A stretch of 23,060 nt of DNA from contig JAQIDF010000375.1 of NCBI GenBank assembly GCA_027858145.1, positions 1 to 23,060 of the forward strand, written 5' to 3'. Source of the DNA: Prolixibacteraceae bacterium. GTDB taxonomy: Bacteria; Bacteroidota; Bacteroidia; Bacteroidales; Prolixibacteraceae. How positions within the stretch are numbered: the first letter of the stretch is position 1; every line of letters starts with the position of its first letter. The translations under genes were made by a program, and so were the position numbers. Below the pieces are notes generated by a model, which was not told the DNA's origin, ran no database searches, and saw only the letters and a program-made list of their open reading frames with translations. This document shows, piece by piece, positions 1 to 8,691 of this stretch.

Positions 1-380
1 CGTCAATCTGGGCCATTGCAGCCATTGGTCTTGCCATTGGTGCAGGCATGTATCTTCCGTCAGCACTGGCTGTGTTTTTCATGCTAATTGTTTTAATCGT
101 GGTTGAACAACTCGAACGCTTCTTTTTCACACCAATGAACATCAAATTGCTCACTATTGTTTCATCATCGTATGAAACGGATAAAATAATAACAGAAATA
201 CTGCAAGAACACCACTCCAGAATTTTAGATGTAAACCCGACTTTAAAATCAGATAACCATTACGAACTGACCTATAAAATCACAGCACCCGACAGAAAAC
301 AATGGGTTGAATTGTCACATTACATTATGAAAACCGATAAAAACATTTCAGAATCGAGATTTCACGACCCAATTACTTAG
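1..380 (+). CDS. MgtC/SapB family membrane protein, C-terminal part (5' end outside window)
   Basis: The reading frame is open from base 3 and already coding at the window edge, so the start lies upstream. The first visible residues, SIWAAIGLAIGAGMYLPSAL, match the conserved Trp/Gly-rich membrane segment of MgtC/SapB proteins. A last hydrophobic helix follows, and then about 75 mostly polar residues that correspond to the small ACT-like cytoplasmic domain at the end of this family. MgtC proteins are inner-membrane proteins linked to Mg2+ limitation and acid or phosphate homeostasis; the exact role here cannot be read from the sequence. The ATG at base 48 falls inside the membrane segment and is not a believable start. 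The stop codon overlaps the end of the convergent phosphatase gene by 8 bases. The family call is firm; function is inferred. Confidence 0.8.
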   Translation, partial: SIWAIAAIGLAIGAGMYLPSALAVFFMLIVLIVVEQLERFFFTPMNIKLLTIVSSSYETDKIITEILQEHHSRILDVNPTLKSDNHYELTYKITAPDRKQWVELSHYIMKTDKNISESRFHDPIT

Positions 381-852
381 TATCTCTTTCGATAAATTCG
401 AGCAAGCCTTCGCAGGCATCTTCCAACAAATCGAGCACCAGCTCAAATCCTTCATCACCGCCGTAGTATGGGTCAGGCACTGAGGTGTATGAATATTTAC
501 GTGAATAGTCGGTCATTTTCGATATTTTCTTCACCTCTTCATCGTTTTGAGCCAACAAAATCAAATCTTCGTAATTGTTGTCGTCCATTGCAACAATATA
601 ATCAAAATGCTGAAAATCATTTTCAGGCTGTACTTTACGCGATATGCTATCGAGCGAATACCCTCTGCGTTGTGCATGACGCTGCATACGCTGGTCGGCG
701 GGCTCACCGGCATGTGCTGCAATGGTTCCGGCTGAATCAATTTCGTATTCTTCAGCCAGTCCGGCCTTTTTAACCACACTATTAAAAACCGCCTCACCAC
801 TTGGCGAACGGCAGATATTTCCCAGACAAACAAACAATATTTTTTTCTTCAT
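373..852 (-). CDS. low-molecular-weight protein-tyrosine phosphatase
   Basis: The 159-residue protein is the normal length for the LMW-PTP family. The phosphate-binding loop C-x5-R-S is near the N-terminus (Cys9, Arg15, Ser16, in VCLGNICRS). The general-acid aspartate sits in the expected late motif PDPYYGG (Asp127). The enzyme should remove phosphate from phosphotyrosine through a cysteinyl-phosphate intermediate in the cytoplasm. Bacterial relatives often act on tyrosine kinases of capsule or exopolysaccharide systems, but no such kinase is in view, so the substrate is unknown. The start is an ATG; a -7-like box TACTTTTG (minus strand, 876-883) lies about 25 bases upstream of it. The gene is convergent with, and overlaps by 8 bases, the MgtC-like gene. 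Confidence 0.93.
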   Translation of the reverse strand: MKKKILFVCLGNICRSPSGEAVFNSVVKKAGLAEEYEIDSAGTIAAHAGEPADQRMQRHAQRRGYSLDSISRKVQPENDFQHFDYIVAMDDNNYEDLILLAQNDEEVKKISKMTDYSRKYSYTSVPDPYYGGDEGFELVLDLLEDACEGLLEFIERDTK

Positions 853-875
853 TACCTATTTTAGTTTTGAAGACA

Positions 876-883
876 CAAAAGTA
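876..883 (-). promoter_or_regulatory. putative -7 box of the phosphatase gene
   Basis: On the minus strand this reads TACTTTTG, which fits the Bacteroidota -7 consensus TAnnTTTG and ends 23 bases before the phosphatase ATG. I see no good TTTG -33 box 19-21 bases further upstream, so the call rests on one box and on position. Confidence 0.35.
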
Positions 884-1104
884 GGATTAATAAACGATTA
901 AATAATATGAGTCGATCCCACACAAACAGTTCTTAATTTATATATAACTTGTATTTTGTACCCCAGATTAAAACGAATCGAAGTCACTGATAAAAATCAT
1001 TTTTTCTAGCTTTGATTTACATTTATCATATCAATAAACCTTGACGTTTTGTATACTTTTGTTCAAAAATTAAACACAAAAAAGTTTTATAACATTAGAT
1101 CTCA

Positions 1105-1136
1105 TTTTAAAAATGAAGTAAATGTGATTATTTTTG
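1105..1136 (+). promoter_or_regulatory. putative hppA promoter
   Basis: The -7 box TATTTTTG (1129-1136) matches TAnnTTTG. A TTTT at 1105-1108 sits 20 bases upstream as an imperfect -33 box. Transcription would start around 1141-1145 and give a leader of roughly 35-40 bases. A second -7 match, TACTTTTG at 1054-1061, lacks a -33 partner and may be an additional start. Confidence 0.45.
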
Positions 1137-1179
1137 CCGCAAATTGTAATTAAATTAACTAAATAAAACTCTTTATTTT

Positions 1180-3453
1180 ATGAACTACTTTTTTCTCATA
1201 CCACTTGCATCTGTTATTGCATTGGTTTTTGCCTGGTTTTTTTACAAATCGATGATGAAAAACTCAGAAGGTAACGACAAGATGAAAGAAATAGCCCAAC
1301 ATGTTCGTGAAGGTGCTATGGCTTACATTTCACGTCAATACAGTGTTGTTACCATTGTATTTGCTGTAATACTTGTTATTTTAACTATTCTAGCATACAT
1401 GGGTGTCCAGAATCCATTTGTGCCTGTTGCATTTTTAACAGGTGGTTTCTTTTCGGGATTATGTGGATACCTCGGAATGAAAACAGCCACAAACGCTTCA
1501 GCCCGTACAGCTCAAGGAGCATCCGAATCACTTAACAAAGGTCTAAAAGTTGCTTTCCGTAGTGGTGCTGTTATGGGATTGATAGTTGTTGGTTTTGCTC
1601 TGCTCGACATTTCACTTTGGTATATTATTCTTACCAAACTGGTTTACACTGCCGAACACATGCAAAATGGCCTTACATTCTTAGGACTCGACCTTGTTAA
1701 AGCCGGCACCGAAGAATCACACAAGCTGGTTGAAATTACAGCCATTATGCTTACTTTCGGTATGGGTGCATCAACTCAGGCATTATTTGCCCGTGTTGGT
1801 GGTGGTATTTACACCAAAGCGGCCGACGTTGGTGCCGACCTTGTAGGTAAAGTAGAAGCCGGAATACCTGAAGACGACCCACGTAACCCTGCCACCATTG
1901 CCGATAATGTAGGTGATAATGTAGGTGATGTTGCCGGAATGGGTGCCGACCTTTATGAATCGTATGCCGGCTCAATACTGGCAACAGCGGCCTTAGGTGC
2001 TGCACTTTCAGTAAACTCAGCCGAACAAACAGCTAATGTTGTAGCACCTATGATTGTTGCTGCTACCGGTATCATTCTCTCGATTGTTGGTATTTTCATG
2101 GTTCGCACCAAAGAATCGGCTACACAGAAAAACCTTCTTAACGCATTATTGATCGGAACCGGAGGAAGTACCCTTCTTATTATTGGTGTAGTAATTGTAT
2201 TAGCCTTAACAGGAATGATTACCTGGGGAATTGTTGGCGCTGTTATTGTTGGTTTAGTTGCCGGAACCATTATTGGTCAGGGAACGGAATATTTCACTTC
2301 TGACGAATACAAACCAACAAAAAACATTGCCAAACAAGCACAACAGGGTCCTGCCACAACAATTATAGATGGAATCGCTACTGGTATGATTTCAACATGG
2401 CTCCCGGTTATTACTATTGTTGGTGGTATTATTGGTGCATACGGTTTTGCCGGCGGATTTTCAAATTTCGCAGCCGGTGTTTACGGAATCGGATTTGCCG
2501 CTGTAGGTATGCTTTCAACGCTTGGTATCACTTTAGCTACTGACGCCTTTGGGCCAATTGCCGACAATGCTGGTGGTAACGCCGAAATGAGCGAACTTCC
2601 ATCCGAAGTACGCGAACGTACCGACGCACTCGATGCTCTTGGTAACACAACAGCAGCTACTGGAAAAGGTTTTGCGATTGGATCTGCAGCTTTAACAGCT
2701 ATGGCACTGCTTGCAGCCTATATGGAAGAAGTGAAAATATGGATAAAAGATTTGATTCACCAAGGCGAACCAATGGTTCAAAACGGCATTCAGTTTATAA
2801 TTGATGGTTCAGAAACAGTGGTTGAAGGAGCAAGACAAGTTGTCATTACAGAAGCATCATTGCTCGACTTTTCTTCTTATTACGATCTTTCAATATTCAA
2901 CCCAATGTTGCTGGGCGGTTTATTCCTTGGAGCCATGATGTCATTTGTTTTTAGTGCCATTACAATGAAAGCCGTGGGACGCGCAGCCGGCGACATGGTT
3001 GACGAAGTTCGACGTCAATTCAAGGAGATGCCGGGAATACTTACAGGCGAAACAAAGCCCGAGTATGCAAAATGCGTTGCCATTTCGACAAAAGGAGCTC
3101 AAAAAGAGATGGTTTTCCCTTCACTACTTGCCATTATTGTACCTGTTGTTGTTGGACTGGTATTTGGTGTTGCCGGAGTAGTTGGCCTCTTAGTGGGTAC
3201 CCTTACTACCGGATTTACACTGGCCATTATGCTTAACAATGCTGGTGGTGCATGGGACAATGCTAAAAAATACGTAGAAAAAGGAAACTATGGTGGTAAA
3301 AACTCCGAAACACACAAAGCAAGTGTGGTTGGCGACACTGTAGGTGACCCTTTCAAAGATACTTCAGGCCCGTCACTCAACATTCTTATTAAACTGATGA
3401 CTATGGTATCAGTAGTTATGTCGGGTGTTACTGTTGCATTTAGTATATTCTAA
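1180..3453 (+). CDS. hppA: membrane-bound K+-dependent ion-pumping pyrophosphatase
   Basis: This 757-residue, roughly 16-helix inner-membrane protein couples hydrolysis of pyrophosphate to export of H+ and/or Na+. The PPi/Mg2+-binding motif lies at about residues 216-260 (DVGADLVGKVEAGIPEDDPR, then NVGDNVGDVAG). The second acidic loop, DAFGPIADNAGGNAEM, is at 455-470 and the third, VVGDTVGDPFKDTSGPS, at about 716-732. In this family the residue after GNTT decides K+ dependence: Ala here (A492, with G495) rather than Lys/Thr, so the enzyme should need K+. K+-dependent bacteroidal homologues are often Na+ or dual Na+/H+ pumps, but pump specificity is inference. Residues about 515-570 form a longer loop than I expect for compact homologues. 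The gene is monocistronic, with a hairpin terminator 24 bases after the stop. Confidence 0.97.
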   Translation: MNYFFLIPLASVIALVFAWFFYKSMMKNSEGNDKMKEIAQHVREGAMAYISRQYSVVTIVFAVILVILTILAYMGVQNPFVPVAFLTGGFFSGLCGYLGMKTATNASARTAQGASESLNKGLKVAFRSGAVMGLIVVGFALLDISLWYIILTKLVYTAEHMQNGLTFLGLDLVKAGTEESHKLVEITAIMLTFGMGASTQALFARVGGGIYTKAADVGADLVGKVEAGIPEDDPRNPATIADNVGDNVGDVAGMGADLYESYAGSILATAALGAALSVNSAEQTANVVAPMIVAATGIILSIVGIFMVRTKESATQKNLLNALLIGTGGSTLLIIGVVIVLALTGMITWGIVGAVIVGLVAGTIIGQGTEYFTSDEYKPTKNIAKQAQQGPATTIIDGIATGMISTWLPVITIVGGIIGAYGFAGGFSNFAAGVYGIGFAAVGMLSTLGITLATDAFGPIADNAGGNAEMSELPSEVRERTDALDALGNTTAATGKGFAIGSAALTAMALLAAYMEEVKIWIKDLIHQGEPMVQNGIQFIIDGSETVVEGARQVVITEASLLDFSSYYDLSIFNPMLLGGLFLGAMMSFVFSAITMKAVGRAAGDMVDEVRRQFKEMPGILTGETKPEYAKCVAISTKGAQKEMVFPSLLAIIVPVVVGLVFGVAGVVGLLVGTLTTGFTLAIMLNNAGGAWDNAKKYVEKGNYGGKNSETHKASVVGDTVGDPFKDTSGPSLNILIKLMTMVSVVMSGVTVAFSIF

Positions 3454-3477
3454 AGATTTTCGAAACAATACATACAG

Positions 3478-3510
3478 GGCTGTAAGGATTAATCTTTACA
3501 GCCTTTTATT
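3478..3510 (+). terminator. hppA rho-independent terminator
   Basis: The inverted repeat GGCTGTAA...TTACAGCC (8 perfect pairs, extended inward by a G-T and three more pairs) is followed directly by TTTTATT. It lies 24 bases beyond the hppA stop. Confidence 0.85.
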
Positions 3511-3580
3511 ATTTAGTAAACTTAAGAATGACTACTTTTAGATTACACTTTTGAATCAACTCAACAAAAGACATATAATA

Positions 3581-4693
3581 ATGAAATTTTTATTCCTGTT
3601 ATCTTCTGTTTTCTTATTATCAGCCCGCCTCCCGGCTCAGACCAATGACAACCTATATTCATTCTTTGTTGCCGGTCACACCTACGGCAAACCCGGAGTA
3701 GACAATCCGGGCCTTCATCCCCCCTTTGAGAAAAAATTCGGCTATATAAACAATATTCCCAATATTCAATTTGGCATCCTTACCGGAGATATTGTTTCAC
3801 CAAACCCTGATGTAAATGACTGGATCGAAGTTGATTCAAAAATTGATTCTTTAGGAATACCTGTTTATTTTGCAGTAGGCAACCACGACATGGAAAACAG
3901 GCCTGTTTTTGAAGAAAGATATGGCAATACATATTTTTGTTTCACACACTCAAACGATTTATTCATAATCCTCGACCCCAATATTGACCAATGGAATATC
4001 TCAGGAGAACAACTCACTTTTTTGAGAAACACAATATCTGAAAATCACCAATCGGTAGATAATATTTTCGTATTTTTTCATCAACTTTTATGGTGGGAGA
4101 AAAACAATACATACAAAAAGCTTCATCCAAACTCATTTGCAGGGCGGGCCGATACCATCAACTTCTGGTCCGAAATAATCCCTCTATTTAAAAGCATACC
4201 CAATCATACCGTATTTTTTGCCGGAGATATGGGTGCTGCCTCATGGAGTGACGATTTCATGTACGATGCATTTGACAATATCGAACTAATATGCAGTGGC
4301 ATGGGAGAAGGTGTAGGCGATAACTTCGTAGTTGTAAATGTAAACTCATCAAAAAACATCGATTATGATTTAATATGCCTTAATGATACCACTACGAACT
4401 GTTTTGGAAAACTAAAAGATTATACAATAAGTACATCGAAATCTAATATTAAAAAACATAGCTGCAAAGCATTTCCAAATCCTGCAACAAAATATCTAAC
4501 ACTTGAATTTAACCCGACAATGAAGAATCCTTTGATCCAAATCTTCGATTTGAATTCTCGTTGTGTATATGAAAAAGTTTATTGCAATGAAGCTTTTCAA
4601 ACAATCAACTTAAAGAAGTTGAATAAAGGAGTTTACTTTTTAGTTATATCAGATGACAAGCAAAAAGAAATATTGAAGTTCATAAATAATTAA
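3581..4693 (+). CDS. secreted calcineurin-like metallophosphoesterase with T9SS sorting domain
   Basis: I start at the ATG at 3581 (370 residues) because it begins directly with a signal peptide (MKFLFLLSSVFLLSARLPAQ); an in-frame TTG at 3551 would add ten residues in front of it. The middle has metallophosphoesterase landmarks: LTGDIV (67-72), VGNHDME (99-105), FFHQLLWW (165-172) and FFAGDMG (212-218). The first canonical motif DxH is replaced by AGHTYG (31-36), and the late GHxH by AGDMG, so the metal site is unusual. Residues about 296-370 (AFPNPATKYL..., GVYFLVISD, ending KEILKFINN) form a type A T9SS C-terminal sorting domain. The protein is therefore probably exported by Sec and then by T9SS, and anchored or released at the surface. 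The substrate is unknown. It is probably transcribed alone. Confidence 0.8.
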   Translation: MKFLFLLSSVFLLSARLPAQTNDNLYSFFVAGHTYGKPGVDNPGLHPPFEKKFGYINNIPNIQFGILTGDIVSPNPDVNDWIEVDSKIDSLGIPVYFAVGNHDMENRPVFEERYGNTYFCFTHSNDLFIILDPNIDQWNISGEQLTFLRNTISENHQSVDNIFVFFHQLLWWEKNNTYKKLHPNSFAGRADTINFWSEIIPLFKSIPNHTVFFAGDMGAASWSDDFMYDAFDNIELICSGMGEGVGDNFVVVNVNSSKNIDYDLICLNDTTTNCFGKLKDYTISTSKSNIKKHSCKAFPNPATKYLTLEFNPTMKNPLIQIFDLNSRCVYEKVYCNEAFQTINLKKLNKGVYFLVISDDKQKEILKFINN

Positions 4694-4722
4694 AAGCCAC
4701 CCGAAACCCGGGCAGCTTTTAA
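4690..4722. terminator. bidirectional terminator between convergent genes
   Basis: TTAAAAGC (4690-4697) and GCTTTTAA (4715-4722) form a perfect 8-bp stem, extended inward by CCCG/CGGG after a CA/CA internal loop. A/T runs flank both sides, so it can serve both the metallophosphoesterase gene (whose stop it overlaps) and the convergent receptor gene. Confidence 0.75.
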
Positions 4723-4759
4723 ACCACAATCTATTTTCTGATCAAACTATTACTTCATT

Positions 4760-7234
4760 TTAAAACTCGCCACCATCCATTCCGCCTTCCATCATGCCTT
4801 CTCCCTGGCCTTGGCCACTTTGCGCTCTGTTCTGACGATAGTTATTAATTTTATATGAAAGTGTTATGGAAACCACAGGTGATTTTATATCAAAGTTACG
4901 CGATGAATAAAAATTCGGCCCTTCGTTAACATGTCCGAACTTTGCAGTATTAAACAAGTCGAATACCGACAAGGTCAGGTTTAGCTTTTTGTTAAGCAAA
5001 TCCTGTCGAACGGCAATATTTGAAAACATAAAGCCTTCGCGGGTACCTTGGGCTGTAATCGAAGGACTGTGATACATGGCATCAAACTGCAATTTGGTTG
5101 TAGGGGTAATGGTGAAAGTATTGCCGATGCGGGTATGCCAGTTAAAGCTTTCTTCACTTACATTTTCTTCATACAAATCACCCTCAACCTTATAGTGATA
5201 AGCATTTCCCATCACGTTCATCATCCACCATTTGGTCGGGTTTGTATTCAACATCAATTCCAGTCCGGTTGAATAATCAACACCAATATTATCAACAGTG
5301 CCAATCATCACGTTACCTTCATAAACACTGGTCAAACGCTCAATTTTGTTGTTCGTTTTACGGTGGTATATTTCTGCCGAAGCAAATCCTTTGCCAAGTT
5401 GCTTTTGATAGCCCAGTTCGTACGAATCGATATATTCAGGTTCGATATTGGGGTTACCTTTGCGAACATTGTATGCATCGACATAGGTTATAAACGGTTC
5501 GAGGTAATAACCGCGCGGACGATCGATACGTCGCGAATAACTGGTAATTATTTGCTGATCGGAAGGCAACTGAAACGATAAATGTAGTGTTGGGAAGTAA
5601 TCCCAACGATCGATGGTACTTGGTTCTGCCTCCTTGCTATACTCAAGCGAACGATTCGTATACTCAGTACGTAATCCCAGCTGGTAACCAACAATAGCTC
5701 CCGAATTGCTGAAGGTTGCGTACAACGAATGAATATCGCGCATATAATAAGTATCTGAATAATATTCCGACTCCTCCGATGGCTCATAGTCACTCCCTTC
5801 AGAATCAGAATACCAATATACATCGTTCCATTCATTATCACGATCAATTCGCAGCTGATAACCGGTCTCAAGTTTCATATTATCTGTAAACGGATGTACA
5901 TAATCGGCTTTGAACCGAAACTCTTGATCATCGCCGGCTTCCCAGTTAATCTGCCCGTCAATCAAACTGTCAGCATCATCACCAAAATAACGATTATACA
6001 ATGAATAATCTTCACCATTCCCGGTTTCGTAATACATGTAAGCAGTAAATACCTGGTCTTCATTGTCAAACTTTTTCTGATAGTCGAGACTCATCGACAA
6101 CTCTTTACCACTGCGCTCTCCAAGCGAATTGGTCGACGACCTTAAATCGTATTCCGATGAATACTCATGCGTATCAGACCAACGATCTGATTCACTACTA
6201 CGGCTATTTCCTCCAATATTAAAGGTTAAAGTATTGTAGTCGTTGATATAATAATCGAAACCAGTTTTTAATGACCAACCCTTTCTTGCACGGTTGTTAT
6301 AGCCATCTGATATTGTAAAAATTGTATCAGTTGTTTCGAATGTTTTATTGATGCTTGAGTACTCTCCTTCGCGTTGACGGTCTTGCAGGTTTCCGTTTAC
6401 AAAGAAATTAAATTTTTCATTTTTAAAATTCAACAAGAAATCGCCCGACATTGAACCTCTTGTATCGGCTGATGCATTTACAATTCCGCTTACACCGATC
6501 AATTTACTTTTTTTAGTATTTATATTAATGATGCCTGCATTCCCATCTGGATCGTACTTTGCCGAGGGGTTGGTAATAATTTCAATATTGTGAATGGTAC
6601 TGGCCGGTATTTGGTCAAGTGCATCGGCAGCTTCAAAAGGTGTAGGACGACCGTCGATTAAAACCGTAAAATTAGAGCTCCCCCGCATGGTTACATTCCC
6701 CTCGATATCTACAACAACCGAAGGTGTATTTGCCAGCACATCGGTAGCGGTACCACCAGCCGTTGTTGGGAACTGGCTTGGGTCAATCACTTTTTTATCG
6801 ATATCATAAACAATAGGCTTATCCTGTGCGAAAACATTTACTTCCTGCAAGTTTTCAGAGGCAGGAATTAGCTCTAACGTTCCTAAATCCACATCAAGGT
6901 TATCTTTACTTATTTCAATATTGCCTTGTTTCGTGTGTTCGTAACCAATAAACTTTGCATCTATATAATAATTACCGGGTTTCAAATCGTCAATTTCAAA
7001 ACGTCCGTCGGCACCTACTATAGCACCACCAGCCAATGTTGAATCGGGCAAACCATAAATGGCAACATTCGCATATTCAAGCAATACCGAACTGCCCTGC
7101 TCTATCACTTTGCCTTTAACCACCCCACGCTTTGCAGCTAATGACGACTCCGGATCTACATTTTCAGCCATCGGTTGCGCAAATAACAATGAAACACTAA
7201 ATAACAAAACGAATAAAATTCCTATCTTCTTCAT
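4760..7234 (-). CDS. TonB-dependent-receptor-like outer-membrane beta-barrel protein
   Basis: The 824-residue protein has a signal peptide (MKKIGILFVLLFSVSLLFAQ). A carboxypeptidase-regulatory-like domain follows at about residues 38-120 (VVKGKVIEQGSSVLLEYANV, then GRFEIDDLKPGNYYIDAKFI). Next is a plug-like domain at about 130-245 (DVLANTPSVVVDIEGNVTMR, LIDGRPTPF, AGIININTKK), and then a long alternating aromatic beta-barrel. It resembles the outer-membrane beta-barrel family related to TonB receptors rather than a SusC, and no SusD partner is next door. It should sit in the outer membrane; the ligand is unknown. The last ~28 residues after the final strand are rich in Gly, Gln, Glu and Met (QSGQGQGEGMMEGG...), an atypical tail for a barrel. 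The gene is monocistronic and convergent with the metallophosphoesterase gene. Confidence 0.9.
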   Translation of the reverse strand: MKKIGILFVLLFSVSLLFAQPMAENVDPESSLAAKRGVVKGKVIEQGSSVLLEYANVAIYGLPDSTLAGGAIVGADGRFEIDDLKPGNYYIDAKFIGYEHTKQGNIEISKDNLDVDLGTLELIPASENLQEVNVFAQDKPIVYDIDKKVIDPSQFPTTAGGTATDVLANTPSVVVDIEGNVTMRGSSNFTVLIDGRPTPFEAADALDQIPASTIHNIEIITNPSAKYDPDGNAGIININTKKSKLIGVSGIVNASADTRGSMSGDFLLNFKNEKFNFFVNGNLQDRQREGEYSSINKTFETTDTIFTISDGYNNRARKGWSLKTGFDYYINDYNTLTFNIGGNSRSSESDRWSDTHEYSSEYDLRSSTNSLGERSGKELSMSLDYQKKFDNEDQVFTAYMYYETGNGEDYSLYNRYFGDDADSLIDGQINWEAGDDQEFRFKADYVHPFTDNMKLETGYQLRIDRDNEWNDVYWYSDSEGSDYEPSEESEYYSDTYYMRDIHSLYATFSNSGAIVGYQLGLRTEYTNRSLEYSKEAEPSTIDRWDYFPTLHLSFQLPSDQQIITSYSRRIDRPRGYYLEPFITYVDAYNVRKGNPNIEPEYIDSYELGYQKQLGKGFASAEIYHRKTNNKIERLTSVYEGNVMIGTVDNIGVDYSTGLELMLNTNPTKWWMMNVMGNAYHYKVEGDLYEENVSEESFNWHTRIGNTFTITPTTKLQFDAMYHSPSITAQGTREGFMFSNIAVRQDLLNKKLNLTLSVFDLFNTAKFGHVNEGPNFYSSRNFDIKSPVVSITLSYKINNYRQNRAQSGQGQGEGMMEGGMDGGEF

Positions 7235-7350
7235 ATTTTTTTCTGTAATTTTTTATCTAAACTTCTGAACGCCCTATTTGACTGGCATAACATGAAAACG
7301 TTTAATGAAGTTTTTTTTTATTCCTGCTTTTAACATTATTTTAACAGATT

Positions 7351-7364
7351 GCTACATTTGTAGC
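7351..7364 (+). promoter_or_regulatory. putative flippase promoter -7 box inside a small palindrome
   Basis: TACATTTG (7353-7360) matches the TAnnTTTG -7 consensus and ends 23 bases before the TTG start of the flippase. It is embedded in the perfect inverted repeat GCTAC-ATTT-GTAGC. The only -33 candidate is TTTT at 7328-7331, 21 bases upstream. A repressor could bind the palindrome, but five base pairs can occur by chance. Confidence 0.45.
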
Positions 7365-7383
7365 ATCATTAAAGCTGACAATC

Positions 7384-8688
7384 TTGAAAAAAATAAATAT
7401 AAAAGGTGTTAATGCATTGCAGTTCTTTCAACTGGTACGCTATGGCGCACTTTTTTTAATTGGAATATTGCTCTCGAAATCGGGGATAAGCCAAACCGAC
7501 ATTGGTCATTACGAAACCTTTGTACTCATTGCCGGTGCCTTTACTTTTTTCTGGGTAAACGGTTTTCTTAAAGTGCTAATGCCTACCTGGAGCGAAAAAA
7601 AGGATGAAGAACGCCCTGCGTTACTTTTCAATATATTTCTGCTTCTCTCTGCATTGTCCCTATTGGCAGCAGTATCGGTTTTCTTCCTCAGCGATGGCGT
7701 ATCGCAACTTTTACTCAATGGCAACAAGGTCCCATTACCGGGCGTACTAGCACTTTACATTTTATTCAACAGTCCCGCCTTAATGGTTGAATACGTCTAT
7801 CTTCTAAAAGATCGCTCGAAAAAAATAATCGTTTATGCCATCATTATTTTTGCACTGCAAATTGCAGCCGTTGGCATTCCCCCTTTTTTAGGATTTGGAC
7901 TTGAAACAATTCTATACGGTTTACTGGGTGTTTCTGTTATCCGTTATTTATGGCTTTTAATCATATTGAAAAATAATGCACAGGCTTCATTAAACACTCA
8001 ATTTTTAAAAGAATATATTCGATATGGCTATCCACTGGTGCTTTCAACGCTATTAAGTTCATCGGCCCGCTATATTGATGGATTTATCATCACCTCGCAA
8101 TTTTCGCCCAACGATTTTGCAATTTTTCAGTATGGCGCCCGCGAATTACCCCTTGCATTACTGCTGAGTAATTCGCTGAGTATGGCTATGTTGTCTCGAT
8201 TTACAAAAAAAGACATTGCATCACCGCTTGCTGAATTCAAATCGGAAGTATACCGACTACATTGGGCCCTATTCCCACTCAGTATTATACTAATGCTCAC
8301 ATCGCATCAACTATTCCCCATCCTGTTTAACCCTAAATTTGAAGCAAGTGCCACCATCTTCAATATTTATTTACTGCTGTTGATTAGCCGGTTGCTCTTC
8401 CCTCAAACCATTATTACAGCAAAAAGAATGAACCGGTACATTATGCAAGCTTCATTTTTCGAAATTGTGATCAATGTATCGTTAAGCATTATGCTGGCAA
8501 AAATCATGGGGCTTGTTGGAGTTGCTTACGCCACAGTAATCGCTTACCTTATCGAAAAGATATACCTATTAGTTATACTACGTAAAACTATGAATATAAA
8601 GGTTTCTGAAATTATCCCTGTAAAAATTTACACTGTAATGAGTATACTTTTAATCACTTCGTTTATCTTAGTCGAGTTTATTCTATAA
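7384..8688 (+). CDS. oligosaccharide flippase (Wzx/MVF-type membrane protein)
   Basis: This 434-residue protein is almost entirely hydrophobic, with about 12 predicted helices separated by short basic loops. The N-terminus (LQFFQLVRYGALFLIGILLS) and the pattern SSSARYIDGFIITSQFSPND around residues 230-250 resemble polysaccharide/lipopolysaccharide flippases of the MOP superfamily, which move lipid-linked glycans across the inner membrane. The start is a TTG: no in-frame ATG occurs before the first helix, and the -7 box lies just upstream. No glycosyltransferase or polymerase gene is nearby, so its glycan cannot be inferred. Only 3 bases separate its stop from the next gene, so the two are surely co-transcribed. 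Confidence 0.85.
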   Translation: MKKINIKGVNALQFFQLVRYGALFLIGILLSKSGISQTDIGHYETFVLIAGAFTFFWVNGFLKVLMPTWSEKKDEERPALLFNIFLLLSALSLLAAVSVFFLSDGVSQLLLNGNKVPLPGVLALYILFNSPALMVEYVYLLKDRSKKIIVYAIIIFALQIAAVGIPPFLGFGLETILYGLLGVSVIRYLWLLIILKNNAQASLNTQFLKEYIRYGYPLVLSTLLSSSARYIDGFIITSQFSPNDFAIFQYGARELPLALLLSNSLSMAMLSRFTKKDIASPLAEFKSEVYRLHWALFPLSIILMLTSHQLFPILFNPKFEASATIFNIYLLLLISRLLFPQTIITAKRMNRYIMQASFFEIVINVSLSIMLAKIMGLVGVAYATVIAYLIEKIYLLVILRKTMNIKVSEIIPVKIYTVMSILLITSFILVEFIL

Positions 8689-8691
8689 TTT

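Larger units (their letters stand above)
853..1179. other. spacer between phosphatase and hppA
   Basis: These 327 AT-rich bases separate two divergent genes and hold no credible gene or RNA. They contain a minus-strand -7-like box for the phosphatase (876-883) and two plus-strand -7-like boxes facing hppA: TACTTTTG at 1054-1061 and TATTTTTG at 1129-1136. I see no strong hairpin or riboswitch-like fold. The long leader possible from the upstream box (about 115 bases) has no structure I can point to. Confidence 0.5.

Noticed and set aside
373..380. Tail-to-tail 8-base overlap of the MgtC-like and phosphatase genes as antisense regulation
   Set aside because: Short convergent overlaps are common and nothing else suggests antisense control.
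468..773. Plus-strand open frames within the phosphatase gene
   Set aside because: The minus strand encodes a full, motif-complete LMW tyrosine phosphatase over the same bases.
3551..3580. A TTG start ten codons upstream of the metallophosphoesterase ATG
   Set aside because: The ATG at 3581 begins directly with a clean signal peptide; the extra residues (MNQLNKRHII) would only displace it.
5048..5871. Open frames on both strands inside the receptor gene
   Set aside because: All lie within a continuous 824-residue receptor frame with signal peptide, plug and barrel; none has recognisable features.
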